Part shown: in pieces, positions 7,580 to 15,373 of the stretch
Layout: each line of letters opens with the position of its first letter
How positions within the stretch are numbered: position 1 is the first letter of the stretch
DNA from: Nevskia soli DSM 19509
Lineage (GTDB): Bacteria > Pseudomonadota > Gammaproteobacteria > Nevskiales > Nevskiaceae
Length of the DNA: 64,000 bases
NCBI RefSeq assembly: GCF_000711955.1
Contig: NZ_JONR01000011.1
Coordinates: forward strand, 62,001 to 126,000
Direction of reading: 5' to 3'
Position numbers and translations under genes: made by a program
Notes under the pieces: generated by a model
Told to the model about the DNA's origin: nothing
The model's database searches: none
Seen by the model: only the letters and a program-made list of their open reading frames with translations

Positions 7580-8383
7580 CTACGGGCCGCCTGGGGGAAT
7601 CGGTGCTGCCTTGCCTGACGCCGCGTCGCCAATCACCTTGGCGACCAGTTTGGGCACTGCCAGCATGGCGACGTGGCTGGTAGGAACCTTCGTCACTTTG
7701 GCGTTCATGGCCTTGGCCTCGTCGCGCTGCTGGTCAGGGGCGATCATCCGATCATTCGACGCAATCACGAACCAACTGGGCTTGGTTCGCCAGGCTGCGG
7801 AGGACACCGTACCGCCGAGGGCGGCGCCTTGGGTGGGAATCTGGGTCGCCAGGAGCAATTCCTTGTCCGCTGAAGACAGATCGGGGGCAAAGTCTTCCCG
7901 AACTCCCTTGGGGCTAAGCACCAGGAACCCGTCCGCCAGCGGCCGCAGCTCTGCGACCCCGGGCGTCTGTCCGTAAGGCTTGCCCTGGCTCGCCGCGGAC
8001 TGGCCCTGATCCGGTGCGAATGCGGCAACGTAGACAAGCGCCGCGACCTTCGGGTCGTTACCTGCCTCGGTGATCACCGCTCCACCGTAGGAGTGCCCGA
8101 CCAGAATCACCGGACCATCCTGGGCATCCACGATCCGTTTGGTCGCCGCCACATCGTCGGCAAAAGAAGTCAGGGGGTTCTGCACGCACACGACGTGCAG
8201 TCCCTTCGCCTGGAGCAGCGGCACGATCTTGCGCCAGCTGGAGCCGTCAGCCCAGGCGCCGTGAACGAGGACAACGTTCTTGACCGCCGGCGGCGCAGCT
8301 TGATCCGCACGGCTGTTGAACGACAAGGTGGCCAGCATAGCCATGACAAGCGCTGCGCCGATGATCCGAAAGCGAATACTCAT
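7580..8383 (-). CDS. Exported alpha/beta hydrolase
   Basis: A 267-residue alpha/beta-fold hydrolase. Residues 1-27 form a signal peptide (GAALVMAMLATLSFNSRADQ), and HGAWADGSSW at 41-50 supplies the oxyanion-side motif. The nucleophile Ser98 lies in GHSYGG, and VPTSHVAML near the C terminus carries the likely catalytic His. AGGAAGG precedes the ATG at 8383 and rules out the longer frame. It is clearly a paralogue of the cytoplasmic hydrolase at 10550, from which the response regulator and one OYE gene separate it. The substrate is unknown; small esters or lactones are possible. Confidence 0.88.
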   Translation of the reverse strand: MSIRFRIIGAALVMAMLATLSFNSRADQAAPPAVKNVVLVHGAWADGSSWRKIVPLLQAKGLHVVCVQNPLTSFADDVAATKRIVDAQDGPVILVGHSYGGAVITEAGNDPKVAALVYVAAFAPDQGQSAASQGKPYGQTPGVAELRPLADGFLVLSPKGVREDFAPDLSSADKELLLATQIPTQGAALGGTVSSAAWRTKPSWFVIASNDRMIAPDQQRDEAKAMNAKVTKVPTSHVAMLAVPKLVAKVIGDAASGKAAPIPPGGP

Positions 8384-8564
8384 GTCGACCTTCCTGGTAT
8401 GGACCGCGTGCATGCGCATGCATGGCGAGACCGCGTCCAACTCGAGGCCACACTATCGTGTGGGACGAGCTGCCCCCAGGCCCGATCGGAGCCCTTGGGG
8501 GTAGCCCTATGTGGCTAGCAGGTAGATGAGTTGGTTGAACTGCGCTACGACGATGGCGCAAGTT

Positions 8565-9185
8565 CTACATCTCGATGTAGCCGCGCCGGATAGCGATCAT
8601 GACCGCCTCGGTGCGATCGCCGGCGTCCAGTTTCGACAGGATATTCTTGATGTGGTTTTTGACGGTGTGCTCGGAAATTCCCAGGTCCGAGGCGATCGTC
8701 TTGTTGCCCTTTCCCTTCGACACGCCGCGCAGGACTTCCAGTTCCCTGGAGGTGATGGTGTCGTCTGCGGCATGCTCGGCGATCATCTGGGCAACGTCAT
8801 TGGGAATGCGCTTCTTGCCGGCATGCACGGACCGGATCGTGTCGATCAGCTCGGTGCGCAGCAGGTTTTTGAGAAGATATCCGGCCGCGCCAGCCTGGAA
8901 TGCCCGGATGGCCTGGATGTCCCCTGCCGCCGTGGTGAGAATCACGATGCGAGCTGTCGGGAAGTCCTTTTTTATCGCCTGGATCGCCTCAATGCCGCCG
9001 ACGCCGGGCATCCGGATGTCCATCAGCGTAACGTCGGGCCGGAATGTGCGGAATGCCGCCACCGCCTCCATGCCGTCCGCCGCTTCAGCCACAACGCACA
9101 TATCGGCCTGTAGATTGATCTCGCCCGTGATTCCCGACCGCATCAGCGGGTGATCGTCGACGACCAGCACTCGGATTGACGACAT
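8565..9185 (-). CDS. NarL/FixJ-type response regulator
   Basis: A 206-residue response regulator. The receiver domain has acidic residues Asp10 and Asp11, phospho-acceptor Asp56 (TLMDIRMPG), Thr84/Thr85 and Lys105. The C-terminal LuxR-type helix-turn-helix reads TSRELEVLRGVSKGKGNKTI and SEHTVKNHIKNILSKL. GGAGG lies seven bases before the ATG. It diverges from the OYE gene at 9372 with 186 bases between them, a natural place for its target promoter. The only histidine kinase in the window with a matching HisKA_3 domain is at 19384, at the far side of the gene cluster. Confidence 0.93.
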   Translation of the reverse strand: MSSIRVLVVDDHPLMRSGITGEINLQADMCVVAEAADGMEAVAAFRTFRPDVTLMDIRMPGVGGIEAIQAIKKDFPTARIVILTTAAGDIQAIRAFQAGAAGYLLKNLLRTELIDTIRSVHAGKKRIPNDVAQMIAEHAADDTITSRELEVLRGVSKGKGNKTIASDLGISEHTVKNHIKNILSKLDAGDRTEAVMIAIRRGYIEM

Positions 9186-9371
9186 CTTGGTTCCTCCGGG
9201 GTGAAGCCGCAGTGTGACGATCGTTCCTGTGCCTAGCTTCTATGCATCCGACCGGCGCTGTACAGGGCTCGAAAGGGCTAGGCCCCAGTGGCTGCAATTG
9301 GGCTGTTGGTCGATCCCATTCGCTCCTAGAGTCTTTCCAGACGACAGGCAAACCAACACCAGGAGTCACCC

Positions 9372-10505
9372 ATGGTACAGAACACGAGGCAGTCGCTGTT
9401 CACGTCGCTGGATCTTGGCCCCATGCATCTGAAGCATCGCGTGGTCATGGCGCCCCTGACGCGGTCGCGCTCGATCCAGCCGGACTCGGTTCCGGGCGAC
9501 CTGATGAGGCAATACTACGAGCAGCGTGCATCGGACGGCGGCTTCATCATCACCGAGGCCACCAACATCTCACTCACCAGCCGCGGCTGGCTTGGCGCGC
9601 CGGGCCTGTACTCCGACGAGCAAGTTCAGGGGTGGAAGACGATCGTTTCGGCAGTCCAGGCCAAGGGCGGGCACATGTTTGCCCAGCTCTGGCATACCGG
9701 GCGCGCCTCGCATGTGGCCATGACCGGCGGGGCGATACCTGTTTCGGCTTCAGTCAATCCGGCGTACTGGGAACATCCGAACCACCTGGTCTCGATCCCG
9801 GGCAGCTGGGCCCAGTCCTCCCCACACCGGGCGCTGACCGTGGCCGAGATCGCCGGCATCGTGCAGGACTACCGTCGGGCCGCCGAACGGGCCATGGACG
9901 CCGGTTTCGAAGGGGTCGAAATCCACGCCGCCAATGGTTACCTCATCGACCAGTTTCTACAGGATGGCAGCAATCAGCGCACCGACCAATACGGTGGGCC
10001 CATCGAAAACCGCGTGCGTCTGTTGTCCGAAGTCGTGACCGCCGTGGCATCGGTCTGCGGCGCGGACCGGGTGGCTGTCCGTATCGGCCCGCGCGGCACC
10101 TGGAATGGCATGTCGGATAGCGATCCCGGGGCGCTGTTTTCCTACGTCGCGGCGCACCTGGATCACTTCGGCCTGGCCTATCTCCACCTGATCGAGCCCC
10201 GCGTCGGCGGCAGCATCACGACCCACCCGGAGCAAGGCGCGGTAGCGGCCGAGCAATTGCGGCCGCTATTCAAGGGAAAGCTGATTGCGGCAGGCGGCTT
10301 CGAGCCCGAAACGGCCGTGGCGGCTGTCAGCAGCGGGCTTCTCGACGCCGTGGCCTTCGGGCGCCATTTCGTCTCCAACCCCGACCTGGTGCACCGCATT
10401 CGCGAAGGCCTGCCGCTGGCGCCGGCCGATCGCGACACCTTCTACACCTTCGACGCCAAGGGATACGCCGACTATCCGGCCTACCAGGCTGCAGTCGCCG
10501 CATAA
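9372..10505 (+). CDS. Old Yellow Enzyme-family alkene reductase
   Basis: A 377-residue FMN-dependent reductase of the OYE/NemA type. APLTRSRS at the N terminus is the FMN-binding strand. His185 and Asn188 in IHAANGYLIDQFL are the substrate-binding pair, with Tyr190 as the proton-donor position. The C-terminal FGRHFVSNPDLV block is typical. These enzymes reduce activated C=C bonds of enones, quinones and nitro compounds with NAD(P)H. A ribosome binding site AGGAG lies just before the ATG. It is the first gene of the plus-strand cluster and faces the response regulator gene. Confidence 0.93.
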   Translation: MVQNTRQSLFTSLDLGPMHLKHRVVMAPLTRSRSIQPDSVPGDLMRQYYEQRASDGGFIITEATNISLTSRGWLGAPGLYSDEQVQGWKTIVSAVQAKGGHMFAQLWHTGRASHVAMTGGAIPVSASVNPAYWEHPNHLVSIPGSWAQSSPHRALTVAEIAGIVQDYRRAAERAMDAGFEGVEIHAANGYLIDQFLQDGSNQRTDQYGGPIENRVRLLSEVVTAVASVCGADRVAVRIGPRGTWNGMSDSDPGALFSYVAAHLDHFGLAYLHLIEPRVGGSITTHPEQGAVAAEQLRPLFKGKLIAAGGFEPETAVAAVSSGLLDAVAFGRHFVSNPDLVHRIREGLPLAPADRDTFYTFDAKGYADYPAYQAAVAA

Positions 10506-10549
10506 GTCGAAACAACACCTCGATGCAGTCACTGAAACAAGGACATCCA

Positions 10550-11245
10550 ATGAGCAAGAACGCAAATATTCTGCTGGTACATGGCGCCTGGGCCGATGGC
10601 TCCTGCTGGAGCAAGGTCATCCTCCTGTTGCAAGCCAAGGGCTACAAGGTAACCGCGGCGCAAATCCCGCTGACCTCGCTGGAGGACGACATCGCGGTCA
10701 CGCGCCGGCTGCTCGCCGCCCAGACCGAACCCACGGTCCTGGTGGGGCATTCCTACGGCGGGGCCGTCATCACCGGGGCCGCCACGGGCCAGGCGCAGGT
10801 CAAGGCCCTGGTGTACATCACAGCCTTCGGCCTGGACCAGGGCGAGAGCCTGGACTCCCTCAGCAAGCAGGGGCCGCAATCCCCAGGCTCCGCGGCCATC
10901 GAACCCGACTCCAGCGGCTATCTCTGGATCAACCGGGAAAAGTTTCATCAAGCCTTTGCGGCCGACGCGACCGCCGATGAAGCCTCCATTATGGCGACAG
11001 TCCAGAAGCCATTCGGCGTGGCGAGTTTTACCGGCGCCGAAGGCATGCCGGCCTGGAAGAGCATCCCCTCGTGGTACCTGGTCTGCACCGACGACCAGAT
11101 GATTCCGCCGCCGGCGCAGGAACTGATGGCCAAGCGCATGAACGCCACGGTCCGCACCGTGCCCTCCAGCCATGCGCCCTTCATGTCCCGGCCGCGTGAA
11201 GTCGCCGAGATCATCGAGCTTGCCGCGTCGTCCATCCGGGCCTAG
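10550..11245 (+). CDS. Cytoplasmic alpha/beta hydrolase
   Basis: A 231-residue alpha/beta hydrolase with HGAWADGSCW at residues 11-20, nucleophile Ser68 in GHSYGG, acidic residues in CTDDQMI and catalytic His208 in VPSSHAPF. It has no signal peptide, unlike its paralogue at 7580, with which it shares long blocks (for example LLQAKG and GHSYGGAVIT). The ATG at 10550 is preferred to the one at 10523 because ACAAGGA lies just upstream. It follows the OYE gene by 44 bases and probably shares a transcript. It may act on an ester or lactone handled by the cluster. Confidence 0.9.
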   Translation: MSKNANILLVHGAWADGSCWSKVILLLQAKGYKVTAAQIPLTSLEDDIAVTRRLLAAQTEPTVLVGHSYGGAVITGAATGQAQVKALVYITAFGLDQGESLDSLSKQGPQSPGSAAIEPDSSGYLWINREKFHQAFAADATADEASIMATVQKPFGVASFTGAEGMPAWKSIPSWYLVCTDDQMIPPPAQELMAKRMNATVRTVPSSHAPFMSRPREVAEIIELAASSIRA

Positions 11246-11284
11246 CTGCGCCGTCGTACAACTCACTCTAAAGGACCGCTGAAC

Positions 11285-12160
11285 ATGAACAGGAAACCGC
11301 GTGTGTTGGTGCTGGGTGCGACAGGCCAGGTTGGCGGTGCCCTGGTGCATTTGTTGAAGGTACGTCCGGAAGTCGAGGTGGTCGCCGCGGCGCGGAATCC
11401 CGATAAAGCAGCTCGCCTGGGCGTCCCGGTCGTACACCTGGACCTCGATCGCATCGAAACCTTCGCACCGGCCCTGGAGGGTGTCGACCGGATCTTCATG
11501 GCCACCGGCTACACCGTGGACATGCTGCGTCAGAGCAAGGACCTGGTGAACTCGGCCAAACGCGCTGACGTCAGCCAGATCGTCCACCTGGGCGCCTGCG
11601 GCGATGACGATACGCGCGTGGCCCACTACGGCTGGCACCAGTTCATCGAGCGCTACATCGAGTGGTCGGGCGTGACCTTCACCCACCTGCGCCCCGAGAT
11701 TTTCATGCAGAACCTGCTCGGCTACGGCGGCGAAAGTTTCATCGTCAATGGGGCGATCCGGCACTACGTCGGCGACGCGCGCCTCAGCTGGGTGGATTGC
11801 GACGACGTGGCGGCGGCGGCCGCCGCCTGCCTGCTCGATCCACAGCGCCATGCCGGGCAAATCCTGCGCATGGGCTACGAGGCGCTGACTTATCACGATG
11901 TCGCCCGAATACTCACGGCGGCGCTGCATCAGCCCTTTTCCTACGAAGCGCGGCCGCCCGCGGAATTCCTGCGCAACGTGCTGGCCGCCGGGGCGGAACC
12001 CGCTTACATGAAGTGCGTCTTCGACAGCTATACCGATTTCACCAATGGCGTGGATATCGGCGCCGACCAGATCTTCGACAACTTCCCGGAGATCGCCGGC
12101 CGCCAGCCCGGAACCCTGGCGGCCTTCGTCGGCAAGCATGCCGACCGTTTCCGCTACTAG
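11285..12160 (+). CDS. NmrA-like NAD(P)-binding protein
   Basis: A 291-residue atypical short-chain dehydrogenase of the NmrA group. VLVLGATGQVGGALV at residues 7-21 is the dinucleotide-binding GxxGxxG motif. The canonical Tyr-x-x-x-Lys pair is not obvious, as is usual for NmrA-like proteins. The C-terminal half (SYEARPPAEFLRN) matches the substrate-domain region of this family. Such proteins act as redox sensors or as reductases such as quinone oxidoreductase 2 types. The surrounding alkene reductases make a quinone or enone substrate plausible. It is part of the plus-strand cluster, 39 bases after the hydrolase. Confidence 0.87.
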   Translation: MNRKPRVLVLGATGQVGGALVHLLKVRPEVEVVAAARNPDKAARLGVPVVHLDLDRIETFAPALEGVDRIFMATGYTVDMLRQSKDLVNSAKRADVSQIVHLGACGDDDTRVAHYGWHQFIERYIEWSGVTFTHLRPEIFMQNLLGYGGESFIVNGAIRHYVGDARLSWVDCDDVAAAAAACLLDPQRHAGQILRMGYEALTYHDVARILTAALHQPFSYEARPPAEFLRNVLAAGAEPAYMKCVFDSYTDFTNGVDIGADQIFDNFPEIAGRQPGTLAAFVGKHADRFRY

Positions 12161-12202
12161 CTGAAGCCCGGATAGCAGCTCACCGAAGGTATGGAGCAGC
12201 CG

Positions 12203-13315
12203 ATGAACAACAATGCGACACCGATCCGGGTTGGTCTGGTTGGGGTGGGCAACTGGGCCCGCTACGGCCACATCCCCGCGCTGCGGCTGCTGCCCGGGTT
12301 CAGCATCACCGCCATCTCCAGCCGGTCGGAAACCCGGGCGTCGGCCATCGCAGCCGACCACGGCATCCCGCATGCCTTCAGCGATCCCCGAACCCTGGTC
12401 GAGCATCCCGAAGTGGATCTGGTGGCGGTCCTCGCCCCGGCTCCCGAGCATGCCGCCGCGGTCAGAATGGCGGTTGCCGCCGGGAAGGCCGTGTACTGCG
12501 AGTGGCCGCTTACGGTAAGCACCGCCGATTCAACCGAGTTGCTGGCGCTGGTGCGGCGCGCCGGGGTGCGCCACGTGGTGGGATTGCAGCGGACCGTCGG
12601 GCCCAGTGCGCGATACCTGCGAGACCTGCTGAGCGAGGATTATGTCGGGCAGCTGCGCTCTGTGCGGATGCACGTCAGTGTCGCTTCGTTCGGATCTGTG
12701 CGTCCGCCGGACCTGGCCTGGACTCTGCCGGCGGAGAACTTCTCTCATGTGCTCTCCATTTACGGCGGCCACTTCATGGACATGTTGTTCCGGGCCGTCG
12801 GCCGCCCCCGCACTGTCGGCGCCGTGGTGGCGACGCAATTTCCGCTGTTGGAGTTGAGCGGTACCGGGAAGACGTTCGCCAGCGAAACACCGGACGGCGT
12901 CATGGTCCAGGGCACGCTGGAGAATGGCGCGCTTTACCAGGTCCAGATCGAGGGCGGCAAGCGCCACAACGCCGGCCTACAAATCGACATCACCGGAACG
13001 CAAGGCGATCTGCGCATCAGCAACGAGAAATCGTTCGTCACCACCCACGACAACATCATCGAAGGCGCGAACAGCTCGGACGGGACATGGCGCATTCTTC
13101 CGGTTCCGGCCCGTTATCAGCGCATCCCCGATTCGTCGCTCGACGTGAGTGTGCAGGATCTGGCTCACCTGTACGCATCGTTCGCGGAAGGGAATGGCGC
13201 GGGAAACGGAGGCGCTCCCGATTTCTCGGACGCCGTGGTTCTGCACCGGGTCATCGATGCCATCCAGGGCTCGTCGGCCACAGGCAAAACCGTCGAGATC
13301 GGAGGCACGCGATGA
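12203..13315 (+). CDS. Gfo/Idh/MocA-family protein, Gal80-like
   Basis: A 370-residue protein with an N-terminal Rossmann domain (RVGLVGVGNWARYGHIPALR) and a C-terminal alpha/beta domain of the Gfo/Idh/MocA family. At the position of the usual Glu-Lys-Pro motif it reads YCEWPLT, so the catalytic lysine is replaced by tryptophan, as I recall for Gal80-like members. This raises the possibility of a sensor or binding role rather than sugar oxidation. The ATG at 12203 has GGAG six bases upstream; the ATG at 12191 is too close to its own purine tract. It overlaps the next gene by four bases. Confidence 0.87.
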   Translation: MNNNATPIRVGLVGVGNWARYGHIPALRLLPGFSITAISSRSETRASAIAADHGIPHAFSDPRTLVEHPEVDLVAVLAPAPEHAAAVRMAVAAGKAVYCEWPLTVSTADSTELLALVRRAGVRHVVGLQRTVGPSARYLRDLLSEDYVGQLRSVRMHVSVASFGSVRPPDLAWTLPAENFSHVLSIYGGHFMDMLFRAVGRPRTVGAVVATQFPLLELSGTGKTFASETPDGVMVQGTLENGALYQVQIEGGKRHNAGLQIDITGTQGDLRISNEKSFVTTHDNIIEGANSSDGTWRILPVPARYQRIPDSSLDVSVQDLAHLYASFAEGNGAGNGGAPDFSDAVVLHRVIDAIQGSSATGKTVEIGGTR

Positions 13316-13716
13316 CCGCGGATCTACAGGAAAGAAACAAAGCGATGGTCCTTGCCGCGTTCGATACCTTGTTCAACCAGCGCGACTATGCGGCTGCCGA
13401 AGACTTCTGGTCCCCCGACTACCTCCAGCACAGTGCGTATATCCCGCCTGGGCGGAGCGGCCTGTTCGACCTGATCAGGTCCCTGCCTCTTTCCCTGCGC
13501 CACGAACCGGGGCTGATTGTCGCGAGCGGCAACTACGTCGTGTTGCACGGCCGCTTCTCGGGACACGGGATGCCGAAGAACTGGATCGTGGTCGACATCG
13601 TCCTGATCCGGGATGGGCTGCTCGTGGAGCACTGGGACGTGATCCAGGATGAAGCCGGCGTGGCGGAGTCCAGGAGCGGGCGCCTGATGTTCGAGTCCAT
13701 CTATCCCATTTCCTGA
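13312..13716 (+). CDS. SnoaL-like NTF2-fold protein
   Basis: A 134-residue NTF2-like protein of the SnoaL-like group. VLAAFDTLFNQRDYAAAEDFWSPDYLQHS and the C-terminal DIVLIRDGLLVEHWDVIQDE match the common bacterial family found beside oxidoreductases. The ATG overlaps the stop of the Gal80-like gene (ATGA), showing translational coupling. Catalysis is not demonstrated for most members, which bind small organic molecules in a conical pocket. It is the first of three NTF2-fold genes in this cluster. Confidence 0.85.
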   Translation: MTADLQERNKAMVLAAFDTLFNQRDYAAAEDFWSPDYLQHSAYIPPGRSGLFDLIRSLPLSLRHEPGLIVASGNYVVLHGRFSGHGMPKNWIVVDIVLIRDGLLVEHWDVIQDEAGVAESRSGRLMFESIYPIS

Positions 13717-13747
13717 AGTATCAACCTTCGAATCGCAGGAGTCAGAT

Positions 13748-14500
13748 ATGAAACTTAGCGGCAATACGATATTCATCACGGGCGGCGCTTCGGGCATTGG
13801 CCGGGCCCTGGCGGAAGCTCTGCACCGGCGCGGCAACAAGGTAATCATTTCCGGCCGCCGCAAGGACTATCTGGCCAGGATGGCTGCCGCGAACCCCGGC
13901 ATCGACGCCATTGAGCTAGACATCACCGATCCGGCCAGTATCCGCAAAGTGGCCGGGGACCTGGTCGCCAGGTATCCGGGCTTGAACGTACTGATCAACA
14001 ACGCCGGCATCATGCAGATCGATAATGCCGCGGCCAGGATCGACGATGAGCTTCTTTCCTCGACTGTCACCACCAATCTTCTGGGGCCGATCCGTCTCAC
14101 CGGCGAACTGATCGAACACCTCAAGCAGCAGGACTCCGCCGCCATCCTGATGGTCTCTTCGGTCCTGGCTTTCACGCCCATGGCTATGACCGGGGTCTAT
14201 TCCGCGACCAAGGCCGCGCTGCATTCCTATTCCCAGTCCCTGCGCTTCAAGCTACGCAATACGCGGGTACGCGTGCTCGAGGTGATTCCGCCCTGGGTGC
14301 GGACCGAACTGCTGAACAGCAGCGAGGAACCGCGCGCGATGCCCCTGGACGAATTCATCGACGAGACCATGCAAGTGTTGGCGACCGACGCCGACGAGAT
14401 CCTGGTGCCGCAGGCCCGCTTCCTACGCGATCAGGCAGGTCCGAACGAGGCGGCGTTCGTCATCTCGTTCAACGAACAGGCAGAGGCGCCGGTCACCTGA
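13748..14500 (+). CDS. Short-chain dehydrogenase/reductase
   Basis: A 250-residue classical SDR. TGGASGIG at residues 11-18 binds the dinucleotide, NNAG lies at 84-87, and the catalytic triad is Ser138, Tyr151 and Lys155. It resembles the DltE-type subgroup, with a PPWVRTEL motif after the active site. The preference for NADPH is suggested by Arg37 and Arg38 after the second strand. It follows the SnoaL-like gene by 31 bases with AGGAG upstream of its ATG. The likely role is carbonyl reduction or alcohol oxidation of a cluster intermediate. Confidence 0.92.
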   Translation: MKLSGNTIFITGGASGIGRALAEALHRRGNKVIISGRRKDYLARMAAANPGIDAIELDITDPASIRKVAGDLVARYPGLNVLINNAGIMQIDNAAARIDDELLSSTVTTNLLGPIRLTGELIEHLKQQDSAAILMVSSVLAFTPMAMTGVYSATKAALHSYSQSLRFKLRNTRVRVLEVIPPWVRTELLNSSEEPRAMPLDEFIDETMQVLATDADEILVPQARFLRDQAGPNEAAFVISFNEQAEAPVT

Positions 14501-14593
14501 AGCGCCCGCAGCGGCATCCTGCATCGAACGCATAGCGCGAAAAAACATCTGTCGGCCAAGGCCGGCTATTCAGTCAAGAACGGAGAGTCTCTC

Positions 14594-15310
14594 ATGAACG
14601 ATTTATTGGCGACGGCGGTACAGGCACATGGCGGACTCGATCGCTGGAACAAGTTGTCGGCCGTCAAGGTCAGCGCTTCCATTACGGGGGCCATCTGGCA
14701 TCTGAAGGGGAAGCCCGACTATTTCAAGAACATCGTAATGACGGTGGACACCAGGAAGGAGCGCATGGTCACGGAGTTCCCGGATGAGGACAAGCGCATC
14801 GTCTTCGAGCCACGGCGAATCGCCGTGGAACGCAAGGACGGAACGCTGATCCAGGCGCGCGACAATCCGGAAGCTGCATTCCAGGGGCAGGTGCGGGAGA
14901 CCCCCTGGGACGATTTCCACGTCGCCTACTTCCAGGGGGAGGCCCTTTGGACCTACCTGAATACGCCGTTCCTTTACACACAGGACGGATTCATCACCGA
15001 AGAGATCGCTTCGATCGAAGTGGAAGGCGAGACCTGGAGGCGGCTGAAGGTCAGCTTCCCGGATCGCGTCAAAAGCCATACGCGCCAGCAGATCTCCTGC
15101 TTCGGCCCGGACGGTTTGTTGCGCCGCCACGACTACACGGTGGACATCCTCGGCGGAGCCACCGGTCTCAACTACGCCTCTGATTACCGCAACGTCGACG
15201 GCATCATATTTCCTACCAAGCGCCGGATTTACGCCTACGAGGGCGACTACCAGCGGGTGCCCGAGCCTCTGCTGGTGAAGATCGACATGGGCAACATCAC
15301 CACCAGCTGA
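14594..15310 (+). CDS. Unrecognised protein within the OYE cluster
   Basis: A 238-residue protein that I do not recognise. It begins MNDLLATAVQAHGGLDRWNK and has no signal peptide or membrane segment. The middle is rich in beta-strand-like stretches (IVFEPRRIAVERKDG and EEIASIEVEGETWRRLKVSF), and the later TGLNYASDYRNVDGIIFPTKRR suggests a large curved sheet. Weak resemblance to LolA/LppX-like lipid-binding folds is possible, since an opening of the type AxGGxxxW followed by strands occurs in that group. It sits between the SDR and the second OYE gene and is probably co-transcribed. Confidence 0.75.
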   Translation: MNDLLATAVQAHGGLDRWNKLSAVKVSASITGAIWHLKGKPDYFKNIVMTVDTRKERMVTEFPDEDKRIVFEPRRIAVERKDGTLIQARDNPEAAFQGQVRETPWDDFHVAYFQGEALWTYLNTPFLYTQDGFITEEIASIEVEGETWRRLKVSFPDRVKSHTRQQISCFGPDGLLRRHDYTVDILGGATGLNYASDYRNVDGIIFPTKRRIYAYEGDYQRVPEPLLVKIDMGNITTS

Positions 15311-15373
15311 TCCGGCGTCTGCGCTCATGGCGAAGGCTCCGCTTCCACCCAGGTTTCACAGGAAGAACATCCG

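Noticed and set aside
10529..12451. A 640-residue minus-strand open frame across the hydrolase, NmrA and Gal80-like genes
   Set aside because: It lies opposite three well-supported genes, has low-complexity composition, no family resemblance and no ribosome binding site. Long antisense frames are expected in GC-rich genes.
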